Shown here: piece after piece, positions 49,201-56,300 of the stretch
Layout: each line of letters begins with the position of its first letter
Numbering within the stretch: the stretch's first letter is position 1
Origin: Arctopsyche grandis
Lineage: Eukaryota; Arthropoda; Insecta; Trichoptera; Hydropsychidae
Reading direction: 5' to 3'
Assembly (NCBI RefSeq): GCF_051622035.1
Contig: NC_135366.1
Span: forward strand, 9,703,001 to 9,767,000
DNA: 64,000 nucleotides
Position numbers and translations under genes: made by a program
Notes under the pieces: generated by a model
Seen by the model: only the letters and a program-made list of their open reading frames with translations
Told to the model about the DNA's origin: nothing
The model's database searches: none

Positions 49201-49259
49201 GTACAATTTCAACAGTGTATAATTCAATATTATCTTTATTTTCCAGAGACCTTTCATAA
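3432..49259 (+). CDS. GckIII: GckIII, germinal-centre kinase III (MST3/MST4/STK25 class), whole gene
   Basis: Ser/Thr kinase of the Ste20 GCKIII group, which partners Mo25 and CCM3/PDCD10 within STRIPAK and controls polarity, tube integrity and cytoskeleton. Joined exons: 3432-3446, 31330-31554, 46703-46919, 46989-47281, 47417-47562, 47649-47958, 48054-48200, 48804-48908, 48993-49165, 49247-49259. Every junction has GT/AG and keeps frame, giving 547 aa. In isoform A numbering: P-loop GKGSFGEV 20-27, VAIK lysine 42, HRD 131-133, DFG 151-153, GTPFWMAPE 170-178. A variable linker (about 290-485) leads to a helical C-terminus ([12 protein letters not shown]) that in the family binds CCM3. Exon 1B (13425-13655) is an alternative start giving 619 aa. 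If the last intron is retained, the frame ends at 49172, replacing the final DLS by F. All catalytic residues are present. The ends and isoforms are inferred without RNA data. Confidence 0.93.
5039..5406 (+). repeat. tRNA-derived SINE, family B, near full length
   Basis: The head has an A-box-like GACTAGTGGTTAGCATA and a B-box-like GGGTTCAAATCCC. The body reads GACTCCAGGTTGATCGTTTCC, followed by the family tail CAGGAAGGGGCATTGGGG...CCTTTCTGG and an A-rich 3' end. The tail is the same one used by family A, although the tRNA-like head differs. Other copies are at 20313 and 45928. Confidence 0.8.
7427..7552. mobile_element. 126-bp hAT MITE
   Basis: It begins CAGTGGTGTGC and ends GCACACCACTG, a perfect 11-bp inverted repeat. 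It is flanked by the perfect 8-bp duplication CTATCCCG (7419-7426, 7553-7560). Size, ends and duplication fit a hAT miniature element. It sits inside the mariner-like element. Confidence 0.85.
7682..8986. mobile_element. hAT non-autonomous element, ~1.3 kb
   Basis: The left end TAGAGCTGTGGAGTCGG pairs with the right end CCAACTCCACAGCCCTG. The flanks are GTTAAAAT (7674-7681) and GTTAAAAA (8987-8994), an 8-bp duplication with one mismatch. The end sequence CAGGGCTGTGGAGTCGG recurs at 11858 and, inverted, at 62511. No transposase frame is visible. A Harbinger-type MITE has inserted inside it. Confidence 0.75.
8278..8573. mobile_element. PIF/Harbinger-type MITE, CpG-rich
   Basis: This 296-bp element has perfect 19-bp terminal inverted repeats (GGGCGGTTTCAGACTAGCG and its complement) and TAA on both flanks (8275-8277, 8574-8576). 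The three-base TAA duplication with GGG-starting ends is typical of PIF/Harbinger. It is strikingly GC- and CpG-rich (many CGCG and TACGCGC motifs) against an AT-rich background, which suggests fairly recent arrival or protection from CpG decay. Confidence 0.85.
9081..9115. repeat. Perfect 35-nt palindrome
   Basis: Seventeen bases starting AGACGAATTCCTAATAA are followed by one central base and their exact reverse complement. It lies in the right part of the mariner-like element, outside the hAT insertion. Confidence 0.85.
11481..11762 (+). repeat. Dispersed repeat D, copy 1
   Basis: This shares with 18432-18753 and 26150-26400 the core TTATCGATCAC followed by AAATATCACCGAAAACACTCC. Upstream it has a block (TTTCTCCTACATTTCTTCAAAT) also found at 26227. 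Its left edge GGCGTAAACACTCTGAATCG is a decayed version of the inverted repeat of the 18432 copy. Superfamily unknown. Confidence 0.55.
11858..12196. mobile_element. hAT MITE with perfect 8-bp TSD
   Basis: The 339-bp element begins CAGGGATGTGGAGTCG and ends CCAATCCACAGCCCTG. It is flanked on both sides by GTTATTTT (11850-11857, 12197-12204). It shares ends with the 1.3 kb hAT at 7682, so both were probably moved by one transposase source. Confidence 0.85.
13110..13125 (+). repeat. G16 homopolymer
   Basis: This is one of four long G or C runs in the window (also C17 at 4435-4451, G18 at 33065-33082, C13 at 59367-59379). The exact lengths may be sequencing-dependent. Confidence 0.9.
13267..13300 (+). 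promoter_or_regulatory. Possible core promoter for GckIII exon 1B
   Basis: AATATATA at 13267-13274 is followed about 20 bases later by TTACAGTCG, a weak initiator-like match. The start codon of exon 1B lies about 135 bases downstream. The TATA-to-initiator spacing is short, so this is a suggestion only. Confidence 0.25.
13425..13655 (+). CDS. GckIII: Candidate alternative first exon 1B of GckIII (77 codons)
   Basis: From ATG 13425 the frame encodes 77 residues rich in Ser, Pro, Gly and Arg ([16 protein letters not shown]... ending HRHTMSN). It ends exactly at AAT with a GTAAGC donor at 13656. The donor is phase 0, the same as exon 1A, so splicing to exon 2 gives [13 protein letters not shown] without a frame change. 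The exon is clearly GC-richer than its flanks. A second in-frame ATG at 13647 would give a minimal MSN-KVDPEL N-terminus. No domain is recognised; it looks disordered. The open frame runs further upstream without an ATG, and no stop was checked beyond 13359. It could also belong to another transcript; RNA evidence is lacking. Confidence 0.5.
16390..16850. repeat. TIR-element fragment, family C (GAGCAACAAAA ends)
   Basis: The left end ACACTGAGCAACAAAA and the following ~120 bases match the element at 35040 (GAGTGGAGAC / GAGCGGAGAC, CTTTACTAA, CCCAGTGAATTC / CCCACTGATTTC). The mirrored right end is not found, so this copy is truncated. Confidence 0.55.
17700..18420 (+). mobile_element. Decayed LINE, C-terminal reverse-transcriptase region (RTE-like)
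   Basis: Broken plus-strand frames read as the end of a LINE ORF2. They give EEIDDFIYL, then a stretch like [20 protein letters not shown], then [18 protein letters not shown], then [14 protein letters not shown]. At least three frame changes or stops interrupt it. Such fragments are common in arthropod genomes. The element ends just before a TIR element at 18432. Confidence 0.75.
18432..18753. mobile_element. TIR element carrying repeat D (copy 2)
   Basis: GTGAAAACACACTGAGTGG at the left pairs with CCACTCAGTGTGTTTTCGC at the right (about 21 of 23 bases matching as an inverted repeat). The core TTATCGATCACTGTCAAGC and ATATCACCGAAAACACTCC is shared with copies at 11481 and 26150. No coding capacity and no clear target-site duplication, so the superfamily is undetermined. 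Confidence 0.65.
20062..20146. repeat. (TA)n microsatellite
   Basis: About 85 bases of almost pure TA dinucleotide. It lies in the distal GckIII intron 1. Confidence 0.95.
20313..20745 (+). repeat. SINE family B copy, interrupted
   Basis: The head (TATAGTTTAGTGGTTAGCG, then GGTTTCGAGCCC) and the body (GACTCCAGGTCGATTGTTTCC) are separated by about 230 extra bases beginning ACCGATATCGGATATTCCG, a small hairpin. AGATC occurs at both edges of the extra DNA, a possible 5-bp duplication from an insertion. Confidence 0.65.
22980..23150 (+). mobile_element. LINE relic
   Basis: The plus strand reads [19 protein letters not shown] and then [13 protein letters not shown]. This corresponds to the W-x-x-KWxxxHVAR... 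DGRWTKKILEWRPRE region at the end of many arthropod LINE proteins. It is heavily decayed. Confidence 0.5.
24288..24690 (+). repeat. SINE family A, near full length
   Basis: tRNA-like head (A box near 24297, B box GGTTCGATCCCGG at 24334), then the body, then a tail in which CCAGGAAGGC and GCCTTCCTGG form a perfect 10-bp stem around GCGTTGGGGTTTACCTGTT-type loop sequence. It ends in an ATAATAAATAAA-rich 3' end. This is the best-preserved copy for defining the consensus. Confidence 0.85.
25948..26118. mobile_element. MULE-like MITE, family M copy
   Basis: Ends GCTAAACGGATTATTTCGC and GGAATAATCACCGAATC. The interior is TCTGGCACTTGAGTTCTCG and GGGTGCCAGATGTTCCG, which are inverted relative to each other. 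The flanks GGTATTAAT and GGTAAGAAC agree at only six of nine positions, so any duplication has decayed. Confidence 0.65.
26150..26400 (+). repeat. Dispersed repeat D, copy 3
   Basis: This matches copy 1 from TTTCCAACTGTGATGGGTG through GGGAATCTCTGTTATCG to AATATCACCGAAAACACTCC. It abuts a family M MITE on its left. Confidence 0.6.
27790..28200 (-). mobile_element. LINE relic, C-terminal region
   Basis: The minus strand reads [20 protein letters not shown], then [13 protein letters not shown], then [17 protein letters not shown], with stops and frame breaks. This is the familiar end of an arthropod LINE reverse-transcriptase protein. The plus-strand open frame here is a shadow. Confidence 0.75.
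30239..30949. mobile_element. hAT element with decayed transposase
   Basis: The 711-bp element begins ACAAGGGTTTCCAACC and ends GGTTGGGCTCCCTTA. It is flanked by the perfect 8-bp repeat CCATATAA (30231-30238, 30950-30957). Plus-strand fragments resemble a hAT transposase of the ZBED/GTF2IRD2 kind (VVRWLSEG, then a [19 protein letters not shown] stretch), with many stops. The sequence next to exon 2 of GckIII is thus young transposon DNA. Confidence 0.7.
31330..31554 (+). CDS. GckIII: GckIII exon 2: P-loop and N-lobe
   Basis: Seventy-five codons, phase 0 at both ends, starting [17 protein letters not shown] after TTTCAG and ending SYLK before GTTTGA. It contains the glycine loop, the VAIK lysine and the alpha-C helix ([11 protein letters not shown]). 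Both first exons feed into it. Confidence 0.95.
33119..33335 (+). mobile_element. Possible non-autonomous Helitron
   Basis: It starts TCTACATATG, and the body reads TCAATGTTTGTCTGTGTCG. The 3' end has GGCAT...ATGCC, which can form a small stem, followed about ten bases later by the terminal CTAGT at 33331-33335. TC start, 3' hairpin and CTAGT end fit Helitrons. The exact 5' end is uncertain. Confidence 0.45.
33498..33757 (+). repeat. SINE family A, partial copy
   Basis: The head has lost part of the A-box region (AGCATAGCTTGGAGAGGTTG), but the B box GGTTCGATCCCG and the body up to GTCGCCACTATTTGAATATG are present. The 3' hairpin tail is missing. The copy at 43037 shares the same shortened head and body, so they may be one subfamily. 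Confidence 0.75.
35040..35521. mobile_element. TIR element, family C, ~480 bp
   Basis: The left end ACTGAGCAACAAAA pairs with the right end TTTTGTTGCTCGGT. The two halves are broadly mirror-image (CGTTTATGAGATATG / CATATCTCATAAATT-type). A truncated relative is at 16390. The flanks are AT-rich and no unambiguous duplication can be read. Confidence 0.6.
37640..37995 (+). repeat. Three degenerate tandem copies of a ~110-130 bp unit
   Basis: AGGTTGAGCGAACCTTTTACAACAATTG...ACTACTCATAAC is followed by AGGTTTGCCGAACCTTTTTTAC...CTACTCATAACC and a weaker third copy ending GGTCATAACC. The units share the order GAACCTTTT, ACAACAAT, GCGC or GCGG, TCATAAC. Origin unknown. Confidence 0.55.
38523..38594. 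repeat. (TA)n microsatellite
   Basis: About 72 bases of pure TA dinucleotide. Confidence 0.95.
39840..40385 (+). repeat. Dispersed repeat E, forward copy
   Basis: It contains ACTTCCGGTTCAG, GAGGACACCTATAAGGGGAG, CCATTTCCGGTCAACTT and TAACGTCGTGTCGATAAGAA, ending GATCACAAAACTTCATC. The last ~270 bases occur inverted at 43912-44165. A (CA)n run at about 40237-40275 lies inside. Confidence 0.7.
40554..40955 (+). repeat. SINE family A, near full length
   Basis: Head AGCATAGCTCGGTCGTTAAG, B box GGTTCGATCCCATG, complete body and the stem-loop tail (one arm mutated: CCAAGAAGGC against TCTTCCTGG). It lies about 150 bases from repeat E. Confidence 0.85.
41594..42526 (-). mobile_element. hAT element with transposase fragments, perfect TSD
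   Basis: Perfect 12-bp ends TAGGGTTTCTGA / TCAGAAACCCTA and the perfect 8-bp duplication ATACTATC (41586-41593, 42527-42534). CCCGGG-rich subterminal repeats lie at both ends. On the minus strand are two open pieces, 42048-42245 ([20 protein letters not shown]) and 41833-42051 (acidic, DSDEDETIV). They resemble part of a BED-type hAT transposase and overlap by four bases in different frames. The element is internally deleted and cannot encode a full enzyme, but its ends are intact. Confidence 0.85.
43037..43312 (-). repeat. SINE family A, inverted partial copy
   Basis: Read on the minus strand: ACAGCTTGGTGGTTACG-type head, GGATTTGATCCCGTGGG B-box relic, ACCTCGATTGCAAAGAATTT, GGATATTTGTGACTCCAAG and GATAGTTATCACTATTTG-like 3' body. 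The 3' hairpin tail is absent. Confidence 0.75.
43912..44165 (-). repeat. Dispersed repeat E, inverted copy
   Basis: This is the reverse complement of the 3' half of the 39840 copy: GAAGTTTTGTGATCATGCG, GATCACTGATCACGTTTTCATG, CTTATCGATACGACG and TTGACCGGAAAT are all recognisable. The two copies face each other about 3.5 kb apart. Confidence 0.7.
45651..45879. mobile_element. hAT MITE with perfect 8-bp TSD
   Basis: The 229-bp element begins CAGAGCCTCGCAACCTTTTG and ends CAGGTTGCGATGCTCTG. It is flanked by GTCTATGG on both sides (45643-45650, 45880-45887). It carries no coding sequence. Confidence 0.85.
45928..46396 (+). repeat. SINE family B copy
   Basis: Head AGCAGCATGAACTAGTGGTTAG, B-box relic GGGTTCGTTTTCC, body GACTCCAGGTCGATCGTTTCC and a long AT-rich 3' part ending in TGAATAAAATAAAATA. 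It lies 300 bases upstream of GckIII exon 3. Confidence 0.7.
46703..46919 (+). CDS. GckIII: GckIII exon 3: hinge to catalytic loop
   Basis: Starts [11 protein letters not shown] after TTTTAG. It includes the glycine-rich hinge GGGSALDLM and the catalytic loop HRDIKAANV, and ends LADF plus one base before GTAAGT (phase 1). The DFG magnesium-binding motif is split by the next intron. Confidence 0.95.
46989..47281 (+). CDS. GckIII: GckIII exon 4: activation loop and C-lobe
   Basis: Completes DFG, then carries [15 protein letters not shown], the activation segment with its phospho-acceptor threonine (167). It goes on through [18 protein letters not shown] to NKDPQN before GTAAGT. The 70-base intron before it is unusually short for this gene. 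Confidence 0.95.
47417..47562 (+). CDS. GckIII: GckIII exon 5: end of kinase domain
   Basis: Starts [18 protein letters not shown], the last kinase subdomain, then [25 protein letters not shown]. It ends in phase 2 at GTGAGT. The acidic/serine stretch starts the linker. Confidence 0.93.
47649..47958 (+). CDS. GckIII: GckIII exon 6: linker
   Basis: 103 codons plus one base. It contains [20 protein letters not shown], a conserved piece of GCKIII kinases after the catalytic domain. It then has a Gln/His/Pro-rich low-complexity run and ends HEKSDR before GTAAGC in phase 0. Confidence 0.92.
48054..48200 (+). CDS. GckIII: GckIII exon 7: RD/RE-rich linker, possible cassette exon
   Basis: 49 codons, phase 0 on both sides, encoding PRPPPTVPS followed by a highly charged Arg/Asp/Glu stretch ([17 protein letters not shown]). 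Skipping it would keep the frame. The donor GTACAT is weaker than its neighbours, which fits optional use. Confidence 0.85.
48243..48700 (+). repeat. Degenerate SINE with an internal hairpin in GckIII intron 7
   Basis: A tRNA-like head relic (AGTATAGCTTGGTGGGTAAC) at 48255 and the SINE body motif GACCGTTTCCTATCAGAG at 48612 flank unrelated DNA. Within it, 48424-48462 and 48509-48547 are inverted copies of each other over about 39 bases (GAACTCGTACCAAGGCATTA against its near-complement), separated by 46 bases. Confidence 0.6.
48804..48908 (+). CDS. GckIII: GckIII exon 8
   Basis: 35 codons, phase 0 on both sides: [20 protein letters not shown] then [15 protein letters not shown]. The second half is the start of the helical C-terminal domain seen in this family. 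Acceptor TTTGTAG, donor GTATTT. Confidence 0.9.
48993..49165 (+). CDS. GckIII: GckIII exon 9: CCM3-binding C-terminus
   Basis: Encodes LQKKHRG, then [20 protein letters not shown] and [11 protein letters not shown], the amphipathic C-terminal helices that in GCKIII kinases pair with CCM3/PDCD10. If the GTTTTG donor at 49166 is not used, the frame stops at 49172 (ending LLRF). Confidence 0.9.
49247..49259 (+). CDS. GckIII: GckIII exon 10: last four codons (alternative to read-through)
   Basis: A strong acceptor (TTATTTTCCAG) precedes 49247. Joining AG from exon 9 to AGAC gives RDLS and a TAA at 49257-49259. The read-through end is an equal possibility. Confidence 0.55.
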
Positions 49260-52200
49260 AACTGTGGCAACTAGACTTGTAGATCACGTTTTATAAAGCC
49301 ATGGTAATGAGTCCCAAAATAATGTGACCATTATAAATTATTAATTAATTTTCGTTATTTGTGACTGTTTTTTATTATATCTCTCAATTTCTTATCAGTA
49401 AGATGATTTTGTTTATATAATTGGTTAATAATTTATACATATTATGTACTACAATTTATAGTCATTTTGACAGTCCAGTCTACTCAAATATGTATTGGTA
49501 TTTCATTTTATTGTTTTCGCTACCGTCTTGTGAGATGTGCATACGTGTGATACATTCATACATTTGTTTGTATACACCGCTTCAATTTAAATTTTCGAAA
49601 TCCTTCTACAATTACAAAGTGGATGATTATATTCTCATCTATTATGTATGCACTTCATCTTCCTCTACCTCAGCTTAGGTTAGTTATTTTTTGTCATTGG
49701 AATTATGTATGTATGTATTTGACTAAAATTTCTTAAATTTTGTTTTTATTTTAAAAATTCTTTGTATGCACACATTTATGATCTGTTCTAATTAATTCTT
49801 TTTTATACTTTTAATGCATATTCAGATGATATACTTTTTTAATACATATTCAAAACCATCAACTGGCAAAAAATTATTTAATATTTATAGATTATACCAT
49901 GCATAGACTGCAATTTTACATGTTAATGTGTACATCTGAATATGGTTGATAAGTTTTTAGGTAGTGTTTACACCTAATTAGACTATTTTACATATGGTAT
50001 TTTTATGAATTTTTCCTATAACTTATTTTGGATAGTTACATATTTCACATTTTTTTCTGGTCATAATGATAGCCGACACTACAACCATAATAGACATGAG
50101 AGTTTATGAATCACTTAAAATATGCATCAATTAATTCAAGCTAACATTTTTTGGAGTTATCAATGTAATGTTCAGTCGCAGTACTTTTTTGGTATACATA
50201 TGTATTTTATTATCAATTCCAATTTTGTTGAGAGGAAAGTGTATAATTGATAACAATTTGTGTAGTACTTTATTTTTTTTCTTTATCGTACTAATACATA
50301 TTTAATTTATTTCAATTTGATGAATCAAAAATTTACCAATGAACTTATATAAACTATAAATATATATATTTAATATTTATAAATGCAGTATTTTTACAGG
50401 TATGCTACAATATAGTCAATTGACTAATTGAAAATACATGTTATCATACTCTACTGATAAAATAAAGACAATACTTTTTTGGCAGATGTATATTTGTCTG
50501 CCTTTGTGATTCCCGAATTTATCAGTTGTTTTTAATATGAAAATATCATATATATTTATTAGATTGCCATTCAGATGTTTAGATTTATTTTTTATTATTG
50601 TTAATTTTGTTTCTAGATATCCACTAGTAATTTTTCATTAAAAATAATAAATTATAATGTAATGTTTTTCATTAGTGTTAATTGCAATTTTAAGCACCAT
50701 AGGAAAGCACATAAAGCTTCGGTGCCATATCATTGCTCTCGCCTAGTTTCAGCAGTATTTTGGTTCGTTCACTGTTTGGGGAAAAATTTAGAATTTTAGT
50801 TTTGCTCCATAGTTTTATCATTATTTTGCATAAAATATAGTTTTTCATAATTTGTGAGAACTGAAAATGAAATGCTAAAAATGTTTAGGTAACATAGCAT
50901 ATTTTTTTAACAAGACCATATTTTTTAGATTGTGATCTAAATTTGTAAACATTTATAGAAAAGATAAAATATTCTAATGCTAGTAGATGTTTATGAATAT
51001 TGATTTTATCAAATAATAAAACGTTTGAGACTAATAAATATTCGCAAATTTTACAATATAGGTGACGCGTAGTCACAGTATGTACGGTAACCATGAGCGC
51101 AATTGTGCGTTTATGACCTCGAATTAGTTAAAAGTTTTACTAAATTACAAAGATTTGTGAAATATGATTTTCCATTATTTTCGTGTGTACATAATATATC
51201 TGAAATAAGTCATGAATTCATTCATCGAAATCCCTCTGAATTTGTTCTTGCACTACTTATTTTTAAATATTCCTATCTCTAATGCGTGTAAGCCTTCGCA
51301 TCAAAACACTTAAATAATTTTGTAGTTCGACTTGTGTTGATGTTTCAATTCTTATGAAATTAGCCATTCCTTATAAGTGTAGTTATAATCCTCTTGATAG
51401 AATTTCTCACTAAACAAAGTTTGCCAATATATTGCATGAGTTGATAGTGGTTTTGCTATGTAGTTAACTGACTTTGTATATATGTAATTTATATTAATAG
51501 TGTTTTATCAATATTATTTTAATTGAAACAGAGAAATTAATAGGGATGTTATTTACTTATATGTATTATACTTATTTTAAGATCAGTGATGTCAACTTGA
51601 TTTCAACGTAACTTGATTTTGTGATGTAACTTTTTTTCATTTATAATACATACATATACATATTTCTCTATTATTTTATATTTTGAATACTCCAGCTAAG
51701 ATTTTGTATTACATTCGGCTTAAATTCTGATCATATTGATGGAATTTTTTCTTAATTTCTCTATATTCATGATGTTAAACGTGACAGTAATATAATATGT
51801 GAAATTAACACATTTATTATACTTATAAACATTGTGTGCCATTTTTGTTTGTTTATAATACGATATAAGTATTGTATCTTTAATATGTATTTTGTTACAT
51901 CACAAATACTTGTTACTAGGCATGAAATACAAGTAAAATATAATATTTTTTTCAAATCAGAATATAAATAGTATTTTTTTAATTGTGTGTGTATATGTAT
52001 ATACATATATACATATATAAACAATGTTAGGTAAATATGTCAAATTCCATTCTAAGAAAATTTTGATAATATAGCTGACTCTGAATGCGAATAAGATGCG
52101 GCTAAATTATTAGCACGATCCTAAGAAAGATTTTTAAGACTGCTATATAGAGTTTTTGCAGTGTTAATATTTCATTTTATTTTGTAAGTACATAAAAAAC

Positions 52201-53048
52201 AATCGATATTTTTATTTTCCTTAGACCCATATGTATATTTCTTTTCTCTTCAAATCTGTTGCATGAAATAATAATTGAATCCAGGTCACAAAATGAGTTT
52301 GAACACAGTCATATTTTACTTTTTTTTATGTTTTATCTTTATATAATGTGTTGAAATAAGTGATGTGTTCTTCCACGTTTGTTATATTTGAGTATACTCT
52401 TGTTTTATGTTGCGTTGTAATTATTATTCTCACTTGTGTTATGCTTTTAACGTGTACAAAAATCACTGTGTTGTTAAAACACTGTTATATTTTTTTAAGC
52501 AAAAATATATGTGGGAGTATTTTTTTAAAACGCTTGAAACGCCCGCTTTGAAATCTTAAAACACAATATTGAAAATTTATTATTTATTTTTTTAGAATGT
52601 GCGCAAGAAATTTATACAACCAGTGCAGGAAATCGATGTCGCATGTAAATTGAAATCAAATATAAATTTTTTACTAATGAATTCACATTATGTTTAAAAA
52701 GTTCTTAAAATATTTTATTTGATTATGTTTGGAGTTGCCTTTTAAAAACTATAGTTGATTTTTTTTCAATGTTAATTGGAAATATATCTTGTTGAATTTA
52801 ATTGTTGATAATATAGCATATGGATAATGTGGTTAAGTATTGCAGATTTGTATGACTTTGAAGGATTATGTTATGATAATGGATCATTTATTTGTAAATT
52901 ATAATTTTTAATAGTAACTAATGTATGTTTAAATTTAAAAAAGGTTATTATATTCTTTGGTATAGATATCTGGTTATACAGAGCTATACTTACTTAATAA
53001 ATAAAATGAAAATTAATAGTGTTTTAAATTGACTCCAACAATAAGTAA
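49260..53048. other. GckIII 3' UTR and GckIII/integrin intergenic DNA
   Basis: About 3.8 kb of very AT-rich DNA between two convergent genes, with no recognisable coding exon and, unlike the introns, no clear transposon. Several AATAAA motifs occur. The long transposon-poor stretch fits a long 3' UTR, but transcription cannot be judged here. Confidence 0.5.
50461..50466 (+). terminator. Candidate GckIII polyadenylation signal
   Basis: AATAAA followed within 40 bases by a GT-rich stretch (TGTATATTTGTCTGCC). It is about 1.2 kb after the stop codon. Other AATAAA sites exist, so this is one of several options. Confidence 0.35.
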
Positions 53049-53054
53049 TTTATT
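53049..53054 (-). terminator. Candidate integrin beta polyadenylation signal
   Basis: AATAAA on the minus strand about 40 bases after the integrin stop codon. This would give a very short 3' UTR. Confidence 0.4.
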
Positions 53055-53092
53055 TACTGATATATTATTTTATTTTATACTTTAACAATAAT

Positions 53093-53304
53093 TTAAGATT
53101 GCGTATTTCTGAAAGTTGGATTGTTAAATGTCGACGTCGATGGCTTGTATAGTGGATTGTCTCCTCTGTCGAATTTTGCCATTTTCATTTCTTTTTCAAA
53201 ATTTACATATTCTCGTCTGTCGTGCATTGTCGTACAAACTTTCCATATTATCAACATGACCAATCCAGCAAAAACTGTTCCTCCAACTACCCCACATATT
53301 ACAG
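53093..53304 (-). CDS. Integrin beta exon 6: transmembrane helix and cytoplasmic tail
   Basis: Starts after TTTTCAG and completes an Ala codon, then VICGVVGGTVFAGLVMLIIW (membrane), KVCTTMHDRREYVNFEKEM, DNPLY, a Ser/Thr cluster and NNPTF, ending FRNTQS-stop. NPLY is the talin-type site; NPTF takes the place of the kindlin-type NPxY. Confidence 0.95.
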
Positions 53305-56300
53305 CTGAAAATGTATAAGAAAAAACACTATAATTTCATGTATATTTCATACTTGTTAATAGATAGATAATCTATTATTAAGTTCAATGAAATTTACTTA
53401 ATTTTTGGTCCTACTTGGTTAATTCTGAGATTTTATTGAACAAAACTTCTACTTAAACTAGTGTAACTACCAAATAGAATTGATAAAAATGCATATATAA
53501 CATGTTCAAATATTGTAAAGGTAAAAAATAAGTTAAAAACTTACCAAAAATATCCACTTCCTTAGCGCAGTCCTTCGTTTTCTGTCCTGTAACTTTTAGT
53601 GAAATATTATCATCTTCATATTTATATTTAAAAAGAATAGTACAACCTCCGTCATCAGGCACTGTGCAAATCTTTTCATCATTGACCTCGTTTTTGTCAT
53701 CATCAGGATCAATAATGCTTTCAACAACTTCAGTCTGGAATTCGGTGCACTTGATCTTACAATCGTTGTTATCGTACTTTCCGGTATTGTGAACTTGGCA
53801 TTCGACACAGTGCCGCAGTTCATCGCATTTATTCTCCGAACAGGAAGGACACTCCTCACAATACCTTCCCGAGTATCTGAAATTGTCTAGCATTTGACAC
53901 TGACACACGCCACAAGCACATGTGCCATGATTGGAACACACGTCGGTAGAATCTGGTGCAATACACGTTGCATTATTTTCTCTACACTCACACGATATAC
54001 CGCTCCATCCTGATTGGCAGACGCAATTACCACAATCGCATCTACCCTTTTCAGGACCGGAACAGAGAAGACCTCCATTTCGCTTACACGAAAAGTTATC
54101 ACATTCGCAGTATGTTCCATAAATTACTTCTTCTACCGATGTTCTTTTGAAGCAATCGCATTTTCCACACTTGCAGAACCCAAAAGAAGAGCAATCTTCG
54201 GTAGTTACATTGTCAGGTCGGCAGCTGCTAGTGTTCGTTGACATTGTTTTGGCATCGTCACCGTCACATTCGCAATATCTTCCATATCGTCCAGACGCAC
54301 AGCTGCATACTCCACACTCTAAATTGCCATTGTGGTTGCAATTTTGAGAGTTGGATTCGAATCCCTGATGTCCTTTCTGTTCGCATGGACATTCACACAA
54401 GAGTTCTAGTTCTATTGTCAAGCTTTCACTAAGTGCTCCCGGTTTTATTTGAATGACTTTGTTCCATTGCTGTCTGTCGTTTGAACAATCCAGAGCTTTT
54501 ATCACAGCGTTGAATTCGATTAATGGTCTACCTCGCAATCCTCCACATTCATTTGTGTTATGTACCGTTTTACCAACGCATTTAGTGTAATATTGAATTT
54601 CAACAGATCCACTTGAATTGTCACTCAATACAACGGAATCGACTAGTTTCTGAAAATACCACTGAATTAAAAAAAAGTATCTTAAATAATACTACATTAT
54701 AACAAATGAAAACGTAAAATAATAAAAACATCCTAGAATAATTAAATGTACTGAAAAAAATTCCATTTTCAATATTTTTTTTTGATTCCATTTTCAATAT
54801 TTTAAAATGGTCATTCGCATGAGTATCCTTACCTCATATTCAGATTTCACTAGATCAACAATATTAGAGGAATCCTTTGATAAAACTCCAAACGCCGCTC
54901 CGTGTATGCTGTCTTTCAATGTTTTGTATATCTCTTGTTGGCCTTTGGTGACGGCGAATATGATGTTTATATTGTGTTCCTGTGCCTGTTTGTCCAATTG
55001 TGACACTGAAGGATAATCTGTTTCCAATGTGTGAGTGTAGAGACCATATTTATCCAAATGGCATTCTTCATCATTTGGCACCACGATCCCAGCTAGTTTC
55101 CCATCTCCAGCTATGTGAGAAGTAGCATCTGTGGAAAATACCAGAAGCTTCCTTGCCTTGTCGCGCCATCCTATCTCCTTAGTGCACACAATAGCTTGCA
55201 TTAAACCGTCGAAACCCCCTTCAGGGAAATCCATGTTGCCTGATACTGAGGTTTCTTTTACTTTTGCCGAAAAAGATGCGGTGTCTGCCGTCAGAGGCAT
55301 ATGATTTTTGAAACCGTACGATCTAACACAGTTCAGGCACGGACTTTGCAATCTTAAAATTAGCAATGCAACATGTTATATATTTTTAATCAATGTATTT
55401 CATCAGTAATGGTGCATTGTAAGAAAGGAGTATCGTGTAAGTGTTACAAGTTGGGTTGGAAATTGTTTAGTATACTAGTGCTGTCATCCAATGGGTTTCG
55501 GGAGTTTCCGGAAAGACTTTGTTGAAAATTAAAAATTTTCTGATGTTAAATGTGTTTTCAAATCATAACGGACTTGGTGGCCATATATGTACACATACAT
55601 TTGTCATTAAGATTAATTGGATCCAATGAGAAAGCCATCGAACATAATCCATAAAAAAAATCGAGTCATCCAGGGATGTTTAGATCATCATATATATAAT
55701 ATCGCTATTTTATGTGTCTGTGGGTAAACGGACTACTAGTCATATGTGAACCAGTCACAGGACAACCGGTCGCTCTGGATCGGTCACATGTGATCACCCG
55801 TCACACTAAAACTGGTCACGAGAAAACTGGTTGACCGATTTTAGGGTGTGACCAGTATTCTCGTGACCAGTTTTATTGTGACGGGTGATCACGTGTGACC
55901 GATCTAGAGCGACCAGTTGTCCTGTGACCGGTTCACATTTGACTAGTAATCACCGAACCGTGTCTGTGTATCTGCGATGACTCTCGCCATACTATAATAG
56001 TCGTTTCGATTCGACATACATATGTACGTGTACGTCACAACTAAACCACTGCCAACAAAATGTACCAATATAATTACGAAAGAAAAAAACTTCTATATAT
56101 ACTGTTTGCTGCCGATATTTCCTCTAGGCAAATTAGTGTCTGAGCATTTAGCGCCATCTAGGTGTTTTATATTGTTTATGTGTAGGTAGGTAGGTAGTTT
56201 ATACCGTTTTTTTCTTATTAAACAAATAAATATAAATATTAAATTAAATACGTTTAAAAGGTATTTGAAAAAAATTCGACCGCGTGCGGATCGAACACAG

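Noticed and set aside
53596..54432. Several 62-87 codon frames on both strands within the integrin EGF region
   Set aside because: Shadows of the long, cysteine-rich exon 5.
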